Source of the DNA: Pestalotiopsis fici W106-1
Taxonomy: Eukaryota > Ascomycota > Sordariomycetes > Amphisphaeriales > Sporocadaceae
NCBI RefSeq assembly: GCF_000516985.1
Contig: NW_006917094.1
Coordinates: 1 to 64,000 of the forward strand
DNA length: 64,000 nucleotides
Reading direction: 5' to 3'
In this document: one piece after another, positions 11,160 through 24,568 of the stretch
How positions within the stretch are numbered: position 1 is the first letter of the stretch
Layout: the number at the start of each line of letters is the position of its first letter
Program-made: the position numbers and the translations under genes
The notes under the pieces: generated by a model
Seen by the model: only the letters and a program-made list of their open reading frames with translations
Databases searched by the model: none
What the model was told of the DNA's origin: nothing

Positions 11160-13230
11160 TATATGGCTGTTTTGGGTGCAAATATTGTATTATTGTTGTT
11201 TGTATTTTTGTACGCTTTATATAATTTGTCGGCAAAGTTATTATACGACTGGCTGGCGTGTTGTGGTATGGTTTCGGTTTTCGTGAGTTGAGAGTATTCG
11301 GCTACGATAGGTGTTAAAAGAAGCTTTAAGGAATTATTGTAGTAATTAGCTAGGTATTTGGCAATATTAAAGTAGTGGAATATAGGCTTACGATTGACTA
11401 AATGGACGGTCGCTCCGAGTCCAATTTGCAAGTGTGTTTTTTGTAGTAGTAAGAAAGTTTGCTGGTGCGGTCGATTGCTGTAGGCGGATAGTTTGGATTA
11501 GTAGCAACCGGATTTGTTTGTATACGTATTGCTTAGTTTCCGGCATTTATATGTTTTTTATAATGCGAATTGCTAGGGTTTGGGCTTTGCTGATTGATTT
11601 GGGATGTTGACTACCTAAGTGGCTGTACTAAATTTGGGTTTTCCGGGTTTTAGTTACGAGAGGGCCGTAATGAAAAGTGAGAGCTGAAATATGCAGTAGG
11701 GCCGGCTGTCCGCCTGGGGCTTTTGGCTATCGATTGAATGTTGTCGGATTGCTAGATGGCTTTCGGAAGTTAAGGGCAATAGGGGAGATAAAGGGTTATG
11801 CATGTGTTTGGAGGTTTTTAATGGTGTGTAGGTAATGAAAAATGGAAGTAGGCAGAACGCGGGGATCGCCGGTAAAGCAATAGCTATTAAGTTTGTTTAA
11901 GGCCGCGAGGCTTTCCGTTATATAAAGGTCGAGTTTTTGGTCGCTATTTAGCTAATAGCGCCGATCGAGCTCCTTAAAGGCCTTTTCGAATAGGCGGGTG
12001 AATATTAATAGAGCGCTTGGGAAGTTTTGTATACGGAATACGCGTAATGGGTCGAGGTATGTGTTATTGTCTATAAAGAATTGTATTATGCGGAGAATCG
12101 GGTAAAGGACGGACCGAAAATTTCGATTTTTGCTATTGAGTTTGGATATATTGACGGTGACGATTTGTTTTATACGGAAAGCAATTTTTCTATTTGATAT
12201 GGCATTTTGGAGTTGGATTCTTTCGCGGGCAAATGGCTTCGAGGCTTGGGGTGTATTGTGGTTTGGATTACCGCGAAATGATACGAAAAGGCTGGCTTGC
12301 TTATTTTGTGTGTTTTTCGCGCGGGCAGCCTTTTTGGGGGGAAGACTTAACGCCCCGGTTGTAAAAGCTTTGGTTGCTAATAGGTTATTAGTATTGTGTC
12401 GAATCGCCTATTTGATATTGGAATAGCTTTGGAAATACCTAAAGCTAAGTATTTTGGCTCCGTCGTTGAGCTCGCTTATTACCTTTTTTGTTAAAGTGGC
12501 TAATGGAGAAAGAAAGGCAGGAGGATGTGGTGATGTGAAATTTCCGTATCGAGGGTGGAAGGCTAATGGATAAAATGTTATTTCGCGTGAATTATATTGT
12601 GTGCGAAGATATTTTCGGTTAGTTAGTAAGCAAAAAGTGTCGGATTCGAAAAGGGCTTGCTGGAATTCGGCGTTTTGATGGGGGGTTGTTTTTGTTAGGA
12701 TTTCCTCCTCGGGCATATTTTTTTGCTGGGGGAGAGATTGCTTTTGGCTATAGGCTTTAACCTCGGGTCTATTTGCATCTTCCTTATCCGGCTCGCGGAC
12801 GTTAATATTGGAGGCAAAAGCATACGAAATGGAATCGATAGCATTAAGGTTATACGATGCGTTAAAGGAATTGTGAAGCTCGAGCAGTTCTTCGGTAAAC
12901 AGTGTTAACGGAATATTACCACCGGGCGAGGTATTAGTACGGGAGGTGCGATTTTTTGGTTTTGGTATAAAAAATTCGTCGCTGGATTTATCGCTAGATC
13001 TATCGCTGGATTCGTCGCTGGATTCGTCGCTTGGATTCGAAATTGGGGAATTGCTGCGTATATTGCTTATGTCGTTATTGCTATTTAGATTATTATTAAT
13101 AGGATATTTTGGCGGAAGGTTATTGACTAATAATAATTTAATGGTTCGGTTTTGGCCGTATTTATATAAATGGAAGGCCGGGGTATGATCGGTCCAAAAA
13201 CTATCGTATTTGTGCTGTTTTACGAATGTA
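11160..13230 (-). pseudogene. Degraded coding region of the 7.3-kb element (copy 1)
   Basis: On the minus strand a frame stays open from about 13,229 down to 12,408, roughly 270 codons, remarkably long for RIPed DNA. It begins with YDSFWTDHTPAFHLYKYG. It contains a Ser-Ser-Asp-Glu type repeat (12,970-13,035), then EEEILTKTTPHQNAEF and YPLAFHPRYGNFTSPHP. Below 12,408 the same coding sense continues with several stops, to another open frame at 11,159-11,431. The copy 2 counterpart (about 18,480-20,550) carries more stops. I do not recognise the family. The frame could be a replication, transposition or cargo protein of the element. Confidence 0.45.
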
Positions 13231-14320
13231 TGTTAATCGTTGATGAAAAGTTATTGGAATTCTGCCTAAAGCCTTATAGCAATAGTTGTCTCGCTGATTC
13301 TATTTAGCTTTTAAGAGGTTTTTATATTATAGTTTGTTATATTGTTGGTAAAAATGCTGATGATATAGATTGTAAGTGTTTCGGCGTGGTGGTTTTGTAA
13401 TGCCGTTTTCTGCGATAAGGATATTCGGGGCCCAGGGGTGGTTGGTATAGGTGGAGGATCGATGGCTTGCAATGGATGTAGCACGATAAACCAAGACTCG
13501 CGCAAGGTTTTGGCGATATAAAATGTGCGATGTTGCAAGCTAAATGGGATGCTGTGGTTGGTGTGTTTGATTTGGTAAGGTGCTTGCTAATTACGAAGTG
13601 ATATTTTGATGTTTTTGCCTATCGGCCCCGGGTTTTCTAAAATGGCTCCGAGTGGTATGCTAATAATGCTGATTATATTAAGATTGAAGGTAGGGATATA
13701 GTTATATTTGTTGTTGTCCCTAGCTTTGTGGGAATGTGAATTATAATTTAGGGAATGCTTTTTTTGGAATATGCGAATAGCGTTTTTGCCTGAGAAGATT
13801 GGCTTGTTGGTTTTACTAAGAAGTTTTCGGATTTGTATATTTGTTAATGATTATTAAGGAAGAATAAAAATAAAAGTATTATAAATTTGAGTATATTTTT
13901 GAAATCTTAATCGCTATTTTTTTTTGCAATTTTGAAATTTAAATTGTGAATATTTTGTTCGGTATTGCTATCGCTGCTGAAAGTATAAAACTGATTAATT
14001 GATTCGATATCGGTATATTGGTCCAGCTTTATATTATTATCGGTTTCGTCGTTGTTTTCGGCTATTTTTAAAAATAAATAATTTTGCTATAAGAAAGTGT
14101 TGTAAATATTAAAAGGCTTAGTATTTAGCTTTAGGTATTTGGGTAATATATTAGTTAAAATGAAAATAGACCGCTACCTAAACGCTTGTTAGGATTATTG
14201 CGATTTTGTATTTTAGGGGATAAATATAGCTAAAATTTATAAAAAGTACTTTGTAGGTTTTTATTAGATTAGCTTATTTGGGCATATTTATTTATGTATA
14301 AATGCCCTTTTTTCCTTTTA

Positions 14321-15000
14321 TTATGACGGCTCTTTTAACTGCTTTTTACTAATACGAGTTCCTGTTTGCCTAGGTAATTGTTTGGTTTTACCGCTAGGTT
14401 TTGTTATTGTATTATTTAGGGATTGGCTTTGGCTAGTGGTCGGGAGATTGGATATGGACCCAGTGGCTGGCTTAGAAGGGGAAGACGCGATTAGTTTGGT
14501 TTGAGCTAATTTGGCGTCGGTGATGATATGCGGCAAGAGCTTCCGTTGTGTGGGTTTTGCGGGTTGATTGTCCGATAGTATCCTAGCAGATTTTGGCGGA
14601 GGCGGTGAGGGTGTATCCCTATGATTGTTACTCCCTGGGCTATTATCTATTTTAGCTATAGATGATGCAATTAAGATTGGATTACGTATATCGGCTATGG
14701 TAGGGTCGCTTTTAGGGCGAGGAGTAGTATTGCGTGGCCTAGTGATTTGTTGTTGGATAAGCTGTTGGTCTACGTCTTGTGCCTTGGATGGGCTAAGTTT
14801 GGGCGAGTCGCCCCTTGGTAAAGGTGAAGGATGTGTATTATTTTTTTGTATTATATTTGAGCGATTACGAGGGGTGTGGGGCTGCTTTTGACGAGAATAC
14901 CATGCTATTAAGGTATTTTGGAGGTTTTGGGTAATGAGAAGTGACGGCGGCGCTCGCTTTTGGATGAATTGATAGATTGATTGCTGGAAGTCGTTAGCCG
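14321..15000 (-). pseudogene. Second minus-strand coding relic of the element
   Basis: Open minus-strand stretches near 15,000-14,321 encode a low-complexity Ser/Thr/Pro/Lys-rich region (for example SPSKPATGSISNLPTTSQ) ending in RISKKQLKEPS. The composition suggests a disordered linker or tail of an element-encoded protein. No domain is visible. Copy 2 has the counterpart at about 21,640-22,320 with more stops. Confidence 0.25.
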
Positions 15001-17096
15001 AAGCAAAATGATTTTTGGCGTGATTTTGCGATATCGGGTGTTGTTTAGGATTAGTGCTTTGCTGAGAGGGCAGGTTTGCTTTAGTATATCGATGTGCTAT
15101 ATTTAGTAACCCGCTTTATTCGCTTTGGGTAAAGCGATTGCGGTATACGGCATTTTTGAGGTTTGGCTGTGAGTTGAGTAAGGCTTTGGCTTGTGCGCTT
15201 TTGAATATTGATATGTGATTAATTGCGAAATTTAAGAGCTTTTGCTGAAGTAGATGAGCGGCCGCTTATTGTGGGTTATTAAAGAGCGAATCCGGTATAT
15301 ATATTTGCTATCGCGATAAAGCGGTTTGTATTTTTTTTTGCGTAAGCTTTTTTAAGTATTTGCTGAAATTTTGTATTAAAGGCGGTTTGTTGGTGTCGCG
15401 CCGAGTTGTTGGCTTTGTTGGTGGATCGGCATTAACCTAATGGGTAAAATGCTTAATAATTGTAATAAGAATATTATTATTAGCCGATGATAGGCGAATA
15501 ATGCGCTGTAGGTCTGGGAAGCGTAACGTATTATTATTATTTATAAATTTGTAGAGGCTAAAATATAAGCTGTTATCGAGGGCTTTTAAAAACCTACGGC
15601 GTCGGGGGTTTGTAGTTAAAGATGGAGACGTAGGATCGTGATTCGGGTAGAATAGTTTTTGGATAGCGTTATTATTATGGTTAGGTCGGAGAAATTTAGA
15701 GAACTGATTCTAATTATTGAGCGTAATATTTTGTTTAGTATTAGGCGGGAATTTTTTTAAAGTGCGAAGAATATTTTTAAATGGAAGGATTTAAAACTAA
15801 AAAATTAGTTAGTTCCTTTTATATAAATATAGACTAAATTATTTATTTAGTGTAAACGATTGGAAATTATCTATAACTAGGTAGTGAAGGAAAATATTTC
15901 CGTTTTAAGTCGGGTATTGCACTATTTATTTATAAGCTTTTTCTAGCGTTTATTTCGCTATAATATAATTAAACGACTAATAGGCGCCCTACGGGCAAAA
16001 TTTAGATAGAGTACTTGGGTTACCTGACGGATAATGTTTTCGCGGTTCCCGTTTAATAATTTTGGGTTTTAGGTAATTGCGAAACGAGCTTGATTCTAAA
16101 TCTGGCTATGGTTATCCGCTAAAATTGGGTTTTAACGGTTTATGCGTAATTCTAGGCCTAATTAAAAAGGCAGCGTATTTATAATTATTAGCGATAAAAA
16201 TATAAAATAAAATATTGCTATATTATTATTATAAAATTTATATATTTACTAAAGGTCGCATTATTTAAAAGTATTATTTTGTTATATATGCTTTTTTAAT
16301 GCTGCGATCCGATGCTGACCGGCTATTACTTTTACCATTTTTTTTTTATATATATTTCGCTAATGCAGAAAGTTAAGGATATCACTTTAAGTAATAGTAG
16401 TGGCTGTGCCGTTATGTTAACGTATAGCCTCGATATCTAAAGACGTATAAAGCACTAAAAAATAATGCTCGCTATTATTACGATTTATCGATCCGGCTTA
16501 AAATATTAAGATTAATTTTTCTATTTGCTGAGGATTAAGCACGCGATTATGGCCTTTATTTTAAATAATAGTTAAGGCATTTACCGGCATTTTTATAATA
16601 TAAAGCTTATAAGGCTCGGCTGCTTTACAAGGAAACGGTTTGTTTAGAGACGTTTTGGCTCGCTTAGCGCTAGGAAGGCTTAGGTCGTCTATACTATATT
16701 TCGATATGTTTGATGGCATTGTGATGTGATGACTTTTGCCCGAGAAGAAGATTGAGGGCTGCGGATGGTCGAGATTAAGGAGTAAAGACAGACGCGAGCA
16801 GTTGGCGGTATTTATCGGGCTTTAATTAGGTGGTTTAAAGCCTTTTTAGCTAGCTCGATCTAATTTTTATCGATAATATCTTTTTGTTTATTTTTTTTAA
16901 ATACGCGTTGGTTTTTTTATTTTTTGTCTATTTTTTTTTTCCCGGCTTTTGCGAATGTTTTCGTTAATTGAAATAGGTCTTTTTTATGGCTATTATGCTA
17001 ATTATTATGTTTTATTAATCGGTATTATTGATATATTTGTTTTTAGCGATTCGTTTTAATATAAATATATGCGGTTATTTTTATTATTAAAGGATG

Positions 17097-17262
17097 TTTG
17101 TCCCCGAGGGGAGACCGGGGGTTTGTCCCCGAGGGGAGAAACGGGGGTTTGTCCCCGAGGGGAGAAACGGGGGTTTGTCCCCGAGGGGAGAAACGGGGGT
17201 TTGTCCCCGAGGGGAGAAACGAGGGTTTGTCCCCGAGGGTTTGTCCCCGAGGGGAGAAATAT
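17097..17262. repeat. 26-bp minisatellite, about seven units
   Basis: Head-to-tail units with the core TTTGTCCCCGAGGGGAGAAA, the CCCC and GGGG arms forming an imperfect inverted repeat. The same array is shorter in copy 2 (24,416-24,485, about three units). It recurs in the third, truncated copy (24,947-25,097, about six decayed units) and once more, much decayed, at 25,560-25,640. Unit number accounts for most of the length difference between copies 1 and 2. Confidence 0.85.
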
Positions 17263-17343
17263 AATTAATTAAAAGGCATATCCTGCTAATTAGTAAAGTC
17301 TTTATTTTTAATTTAAAGGCTTAAATAAGAAAATCCAGTATAA

Positions 17344-20300
17344 TATATTAGCATTTAGTTAAATTCTAACCAGCTTTTACGCAATTATTAGTCCAAACTT
17401 TTAGGCATTTCTAACGACCAACACGCTAATTATCAAAATATAGCTCTAATCATATACGATACAAAATTATCGGGCTGGTATATTAAAAAAATACGTTACC
17501 AACATATATTTATACTATTAGATAATGCTACTACACCGCTCCATCCAAACATTATCCTCGCTCTTATATACGAGGGCGATAAATTTCTACGCATCCTTCT
17601 TTACCTCTTATAATTCCTAATACAACTACAACAATTTGCTTATTAATTGGAGCTCCAGGTCTTCCATATAACACCTAATTTAATATTCTTTAATATTTTT
17701 CACCCATCCAATAAACCTCAATAATCCGTTACCACACCCCTTATATTCTATTAAATATTAATATATAAAAAATACGGGATAAAATGGTAACTTACCAAAT
17801 TTCTTAATCATTTCTTAAAAAAGGTAAATATATACTCCCATCGCTTCTAATATAAATTGCTTAGGGTAAAGAAACCAAAGCATCTTAATAACCATATAAA
17901 CGGCAAATTAGTCTCATTCCCTATTACAATAAACATAATCGACGGTTATAACCTTAGGCTTATTCCGCAAAATATTAGGTTTTAACGTACAAGCACAAAG
18001 CGCTAAAATAAATATTATCATAAAAAGATATAACTTATGCTAATCTATTATTATAAATACCAAACAAAAGCGAGCGTACTCACAATAAGCAATTATCTGC
18101 CTATCTATATCGGATTAACTTTTGCTACAGCGCTCGATTATATTAATAAAGCCGGTTTCCACCACCTCTAATATTAAGCGAAATAGATCTTTTCCGCCAA
18201 AATTAATAGTTCTAAATGGAGGGATAGGGGTATATTATCCTCGTTTAGCCAGGCTTGCGTCTCTACGCGTTTCACTATACGCTATAAATTTCCGTTTAGC
18301 AAATATTAAAATACCGACCAAAAAAGTAATCCTGCGGTTAATAACTATCCCACGCTAAAAACCTAATATTTATTCGATATAATTAATACGAAACGCATTA
18401 GCTAAAGCTTTAATTTAATCGCATTGCTTTAATAAATCTTAATTGCTAACCTAAATAATAGCTACTAGCGTAGCATACTATATGGCTATTTTAGGTACAA
18501 ATATTATACTATTATTATTTATATTTTTGCACGCCTTATATAATTTATCGGCAAAATCACTATACGATTAGCTGGCGTATTATAGTATAATTTCGGTTTT
18601 CGTAAATTAAAAACATTCGGCTACGATAAATACTAAAAAAAGCTTTAAAAAACTATTATAATAATTAGCTAAGCATTTAGTAATACTAAAATAATAAAAT
18701 ATAAGCTTACGATTAATTAAATAAACAATTGCTCCGAGTCCAATTTGCAAATATATCTTTTATAATAATAAAAAAATCTGCTAATGCGGTCGATTGCTAT
18801 AAGCGGATAATTTAAATTAGCAGTAACCGGATTTATTTGCATACGTATTGCTTAATTTCCGGCACCTATATATTTTTTATAATACGAATTACTAAGGCTT
18901 GGGCTTCGCTAATTAATCTAAGATATTAACCACCTAAATAGCTATACTAAATCTAGGTTTTCCGGGTCTTAGCTATAAAAGGGCCGTAATAAAAAATAAA
19001 AACTAAAATATACAACAAGGCCGGCTATCCGCCTAGGGCTTTTAGCTATCGATCGAATATTATCGGATTGCTAAATAGCTTTCGGAAATTAAAGGTAATA
19101 AAGGAAATAAAGGGCTATATACGTATTTAAAGGTTTTTAATAATATATAAGTAATAAAAAATGGAAATAGGCAGAACGCGGGGATCGCCGGTAAAGCAAT
19201 AGCTACTAAATTTATCCAAGGCCGCGAGGCCTTCCGTTATACAAAAATCGAGTCTTTAGTCGCCATTTAGCTAATAGCGCCGATCGAGCTCCCTAAAAGC
19301 CTTTTCGAATAGGCGGGTAAATATTAATAAAGCGCCTAGGAAATCTCGCATACGGAATACGCGTAATAGGTCGAAGTATATATTATTATCCATAAAAAAT
19401 TATATTATACGGAGAATCGGGTAAAAAATAAACCGAAAATTTCGATTTTTGCTATTAAGTTTAAATATATTAACGGTAACGACCTATTCTATACGGAAAG
19501 CAATTTTTCTATTTAATATAGCATTTTAGAATTAAATTTTTTCGCGGGCAAATGGCTTCGAGGTTTAGGGTATATTATAATTTAGATTACCGCGAAATAA
19601 TACAAAAAAGCTAGCCTGCTTATTTTATATATTTTTCGCGCGGGCAGCCTCTTTAAAGGGAAAACCTAACGCCCCGGTTGCAAAAGCTTTAATTACTAAT
19701 AAATCATTAGTATTATATCAAATCGCCTATTTAATATTAAAATAGCCTTAAAAATACCCAAAGCTAAATATTTCGGCTCCGTTATTAAGCTCGCTTATTA
19801 CCCTTTTTATTAAAATGGCTAATAAAAAAAAAAGGCAAAAGGATATAATAATATAAAATTTCCGTATCGAAGGTAGAAAGCCAATAAATAAAATATTATT
19901 TCGCGTAAATTATATTATATACGAAAATATTTTCGGTTAGCTAATAAGCAAAAAATATCGGATTCGAAAAAGGCTTACTAGAATTTAGCGTTTTAATAAA
20001 GGGTTATTTTTATTAGGATTTCCTCTTCGGGCACATCTTTTTATTAGGGGAAAAATTACTCTTAGCTATAGGCTTTAACCTCGGGTCTATTTATATTTTC
20101 CTTATCCGGTTCGCAGACGTTAATATTAAAAGCAAAGGCATACGAAATAAAATCGATAATATTAAAATTATACGATACGTTAAAAAAATTATAAAGCTCA
20201 AACAATTCTTCGGTAAATAATATTAACAAAATATTACTACCAAGCGAGGCATTAATACGGGAGGTACGATTTCCTAATTCTGGTATAAAAAACTCGTCGC

Positions 20301-23300
20301 TAGATTTATCGCTAGATTTATCGCTAAATTCGTCGCTAAATTCGTCGCTTAAATTCGAAACTAAGGAACTACTACGTACATTACCTATATCGTTATCGCT
20401 ATCTAAATCACCATTAATAAGATATTCTAGCGGAAGGTTATTAACTAATAATAATTTAATAATTCGGTTTTGGCCGTATTTATATAAATAAAAGGCCGGG
20501 GTATAATCGGTCCAAAAACTATCGTATTTATGCTATTTTACGAATATATATTAATTATTAATAAAAAATTATTAGAATTTTGCCTAAAGCTTTATAGCAA
20601 TAATTATTTCGCTAATTCTATTTAGCTTTTAAGAGGTTTTTATATTATAATTTATTATATTATTAGCAAAAATGCTAATAATATAAATTGTAAATGCTTC
20701 GGCGTGGTGGTTTTGTAATACCGTCCTCCGCAATAAGGATATTCGGGGCCCAAAAGTGGTTAGCATAAGTAAAAGATTAATAGCTCGTAATAAATATAGC
20801 ACGATAAACCAAAATTCGCGTAAAATTTTAGCAATATAAAATATGCGATATTACAAGCTAAATAAAATGCTATAGTTAGTATATTTAATTTAATAAAATG
20901 CTTGCTAATTACGAAATAATACTTTAATATCTTTGCCTATCGGCCCCGGGTTTTCTAAAATAGCTCCAAATAACATACCAATAATACTAATTATATTAAA
21001 ATTAAAAATAAAAATATAATCATATTTATCGTTATCCCTAGCTTTATAGGAATATAAACTATAATTTAAGGAATACTTCTTCTAGAATATGCGAATAGCG
21101 TTTTTGCCTAAGAAAATTAGCTCGTTAGTTTTACTAAAAAATTTTCGGATTTACATATTTATTAATAACTATTAAGGAAGAATAAAAATAAAAATATTAT
21201 AAACTTAAACATACCTTTAAAATCCCAATCGCCACTTTTTTTCGCAATTTTAAAACTCAAATTATAAATATTTTATTCAGCATTGCTATCGCTGCTAAAA
21301 GCATAAAATTAATTAATTAATTCGATATCGGTATATTAGTCCAGCTTTATATTATTATCGGTTTCGTTATTATTTTCGGCTATTTTCAAAAATAAACAAT
21401 TTTGCTATAAAAAAGTGTTATAAATATTAAAAGGCTTAATATTCAACTTTAGGTATTTAGGCAATATATTAGTTAAAATAAAAATAAACCGCTACCTAAA
21501 CGCTCGTTAGGACTATTACGATTTTATACCTTAAAAGATAAATATAGCTAAAATTTACAAAAAATACCTTATAAATTTCTATTAAATTAGCTTATTTAGG
21601 TATATTTACTTATATATAAATGCCCTTTTTTCCTTCCATTATAACGGCTTTTTTAATTGCCTTTTACTAATACAAATTCCTATTTGCCTAGGTAATTATT
21701 TAATTCTACCGCTAAGTTTTATCATTATACCATCCAAGGATTAGCTTTAGCTAATAATCGGGAAATTAAATATAAACCTAATAGCTGGCTTAAAAAAGGA
21801 AAACGCGATTAATTTAGTTTAAGCTAATTTAGCGTCGGTAATAATATACGGCAAAAGCTTCCGCTATATAAGTTTTACAGGTTAATTATCCGATAATATC
21901 CTAGCAGATTTTGGCGGAGGCGGTAAAAATACATCCCTATAACTGCTATTCCCTAGGCTATTATCCACTTTAGCTATAAATAATGCAATTAAAATTAGAC
22001 TATATATATCGGCCATAACAAAATCGCTTTTAGGGCGAAGAATAATATTATATAGCCTAATGACTTATTGCTAAACAAACTATTAATCCACGTCTTATGC
22101 CTTAAATAAGCTAAATTTAGGCGAATCGCCCCCCGGCAAAAATAAAAAATATATATTATCTTTTTATATTATATTTAAGCGATTACGAAAGGTATAAGGC
22201 TGCTCTTAACGAAAATACTATGCTATTAAGGTATCCCGGAAATCTTAGGTAATAAAAAGTAACGGCGGCGCTCGCTCTTAGATAAATTAATAAACTAATT
22301 GCTAAAAGTCGTTAACCGAAGCAAAATAACTTTTAGCGTAATTTTGCGATATCGGGTATTACTCAGGACTAGTGCTTTGCTAAAAAGGCAAATCCGCCTT
22401 AGCATATTAACGTGCTATATCCAACAACCCGCTCTATTTGCTTTAGGTAAAGCGATCGCGGTATACGGCATCCTTAAAGTTTAATTATAAATTAAGCAAA
22501 GCTTTAGCTTATACGCCTTTAAATATTAATATATAATCAATTGCGAAACTTAAAAGCTTTTGCTAAAATAAATAAGCGGCCGCTTACTATAAATTATTAA
22601 AAAGCGAATCCGGCATATATATTTGCTATCGCGATAAAGCGGCTTATATTTTTTTTTGCGTAAGCTTTTTTAAGCATTTGCTAAAATTTTATATCAAAAA
22701 CGGTTTATTAGTATCGCGCCGAATTATTAGCTTTATTAATAAATCGGCATTAACCTAATAGGTAAAATACTTAATAATTGCAATAAAAATATTACTATCA
22801 GCCGATAACAGGCGAATAATACGCTATAAATCTAGGAAGCGCAACGTATTATTACTATCTATAAATTTATAAAAGCCAAAATATAAGCTATTATCGAAAG
22901 CCTTTAAAAACCCACGGCGTCAAAGGCTTATAGCTAAAAATAGAGATATAAAATCGTAATTTAGGTAAAATAGTTCTTAAACAACGTCATTATTATGGTC
23001 AGGTCGGAGAAATTTAAAAAACTAATTCTAATTACTAAGCGCAATATTTTATTCGGTATTAAGCGGGAATTTTTTTAAAATGCGAAAAATATTTTTAAAT
23101 AAAAAGATCCAAAACTAAAAAATTAATTAGTTCCTTTTATATAAATATAAACCAAATTATTTATTTAGTATAAACGATTAGAAATTATCTATAATTAAAT
23201 AATAAAAAAGAATATTTCCGTCTTAAATCGGATATTACACTATTTATTCATAAGCTTTTTCTAGCGTTTATTTCGCTATAATATAACTAAACGATTAATA

Positions 23301-24568
23301 GGCGCCCTACGGGCAAAATTTAAATAAAGTGCTTAAGTTATTTAACGGACGACGTTTTCGCGGTTCCCGTTTAATAACTTTAGGTTTTAGGTAATCGCGA
23401 AACGAGCCTAATTCCAAATCTAGCCATAATTATCCGCTAAAATTAAATCTTAACGGTTTATACGTAATTTTAAGCCTAACTAAAAAAATAGCGTATTTAT
23501 AATTATTAGCGATAAAGGTATAAAATAAAATATTACCATACTATTATTGTAAAATTCATATATTTACTAAAAATCGCGTTATCTAAAAGCATTATTTTAT
23601 TATATATGCTTTTTTAATACTGCGATCCGATGCTAACCGGCTATTACTTCCACTACTTTTTCTTTATATATATTTCGCTAATATAAAAAATCAAAAATAT
23701 CACTTTAAGTAATAATAATAGCTATGCCATTATATTAACGTATAGCCTTGATATCTAAAAACGTATAAAGCACTAAAAAATAATACTCGCTATTATTACG
23801 ATTTATCGATCCGGCTTAAAATATTAAGACCAATTTTTCCATTTGCTAAGGATTAAGCACGCGATTATAGCCTTCACTCTAAACAATAATTAAGGCATTT
23901 ACCGGCATTTTCGCAATATAAAGCTTATAAAGCTCGGCTGCTTTATAAAAAAACGGTTTATTTAAAGATATTTTAGCTCGCTTAGCGCTAAAAGGGCTTA
24001 GGTCGTTTATACTATATTTCGATATATTTAATAGTATTATAATATAATAATTTTTGCCCGAAAAAAGATTAAGGGCTGCGGATAATCGAAATCAAAGAAT
24101 AAAAACAAACGCGAGCAGCTGGCGGTATTTATCGGGCTTTAATTAGGTAATCTAAAGCCTTTTTAGCTAGCTCGATCCAATTTTTATCGATAATATCCTT
24201 TTATTTACTTTTTTCAAATACGCGTTAGTCTTCTTATCTTTTATCCACTTTCTTTTTTCCCGGCTTTTGCGAATATTTTCGTTAATTAAAACAAGTCTTT
24301 TTTATAGCTATTATACTAATTATTATATTTTATTAATCGGTATTATTAATATATTTATTTTTAGCGATTCGTTTTAATATAAATATATGCGGTTATTTTT
24401 ATTATTAAAGGATATTTATCCCCAAAGGGAGACCGGGGGTTTGTCCCCGAGGGGAAAAACAGGGGTTTATCCCCGAAGGGAGAAATATAATTAATTAAAA
24501 GGCATATCCTGCTAATTAGCAAAGTCTTTACCCTTAACCCAAAGGCTTAAACAAGAAAATCCAGTATA
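17344..24568. repeat. Tandem element copy 2 (about 7.2 kb), G-to-A polarity
   Basis: Second full copy, directly abutting copy 1. On the plus strand it keeps most C residues that copy 1 lost and has A where copy 1 has G, so TpG is depleted instead of CpA. Example: about 19,518 reads ATAGCATTTTAGAATTAA where copy 1 has ATGGCATTTTGGAGTTGG. At some CpG sites both bases have changed, so the bias is strong but not absolute. The 78-codon frame at 18,122-18,358 matches 10,803-11,039 of copy 1 codon for codon, showing that the alignment is free of indels there. The right terminus (about 24,483-24,568) repeats the terminal sequence of copy 1. Confidence 0.9.

Larger units (their letters stand above)
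10025..17343. repeat. Tandem element copy 1 (about 7.3 kb), C-to-T polarity
   Basis: First full copy of an element repeated head-to-tail. Position 10,031 aligns with 17,350, and a constant offset of about 7,319 holds across the body (for example 10,803 with 18,122). Differences from copy 2 are almost all transitions, and on the plus strand copy 1 carries the T of a C/T pair and keeps the G of a G/A pair. Example: 10,837-10,852 reads TTTCTACTACCTTTGG where copy 2 reads TTTCCACCACCTCTAA. A few opposite changes occur near 16,190-16,240. The right end is a minisatellite followed by a conserved terminal stretch with ATATCCTGCTAATTAG. The element class is unknown: no reverse transcriptase, DDE or tyrosine-recombinase motif could be read. 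Confidence 0.9.

Noticed and set aside
17097..17262. Possible CRISPR array
   Set aside because: Units abut as a plain 26-bp tandem minisatellite without unique spacers, in eukaryotic DNA.
10803..18358. A 78-codon plus-strand frame conserved in both element copies (10,803 and 18,122)
   Set aside because: The two copies are duplicates, so conservation shows only alignment. No domain or start context supports a gene.
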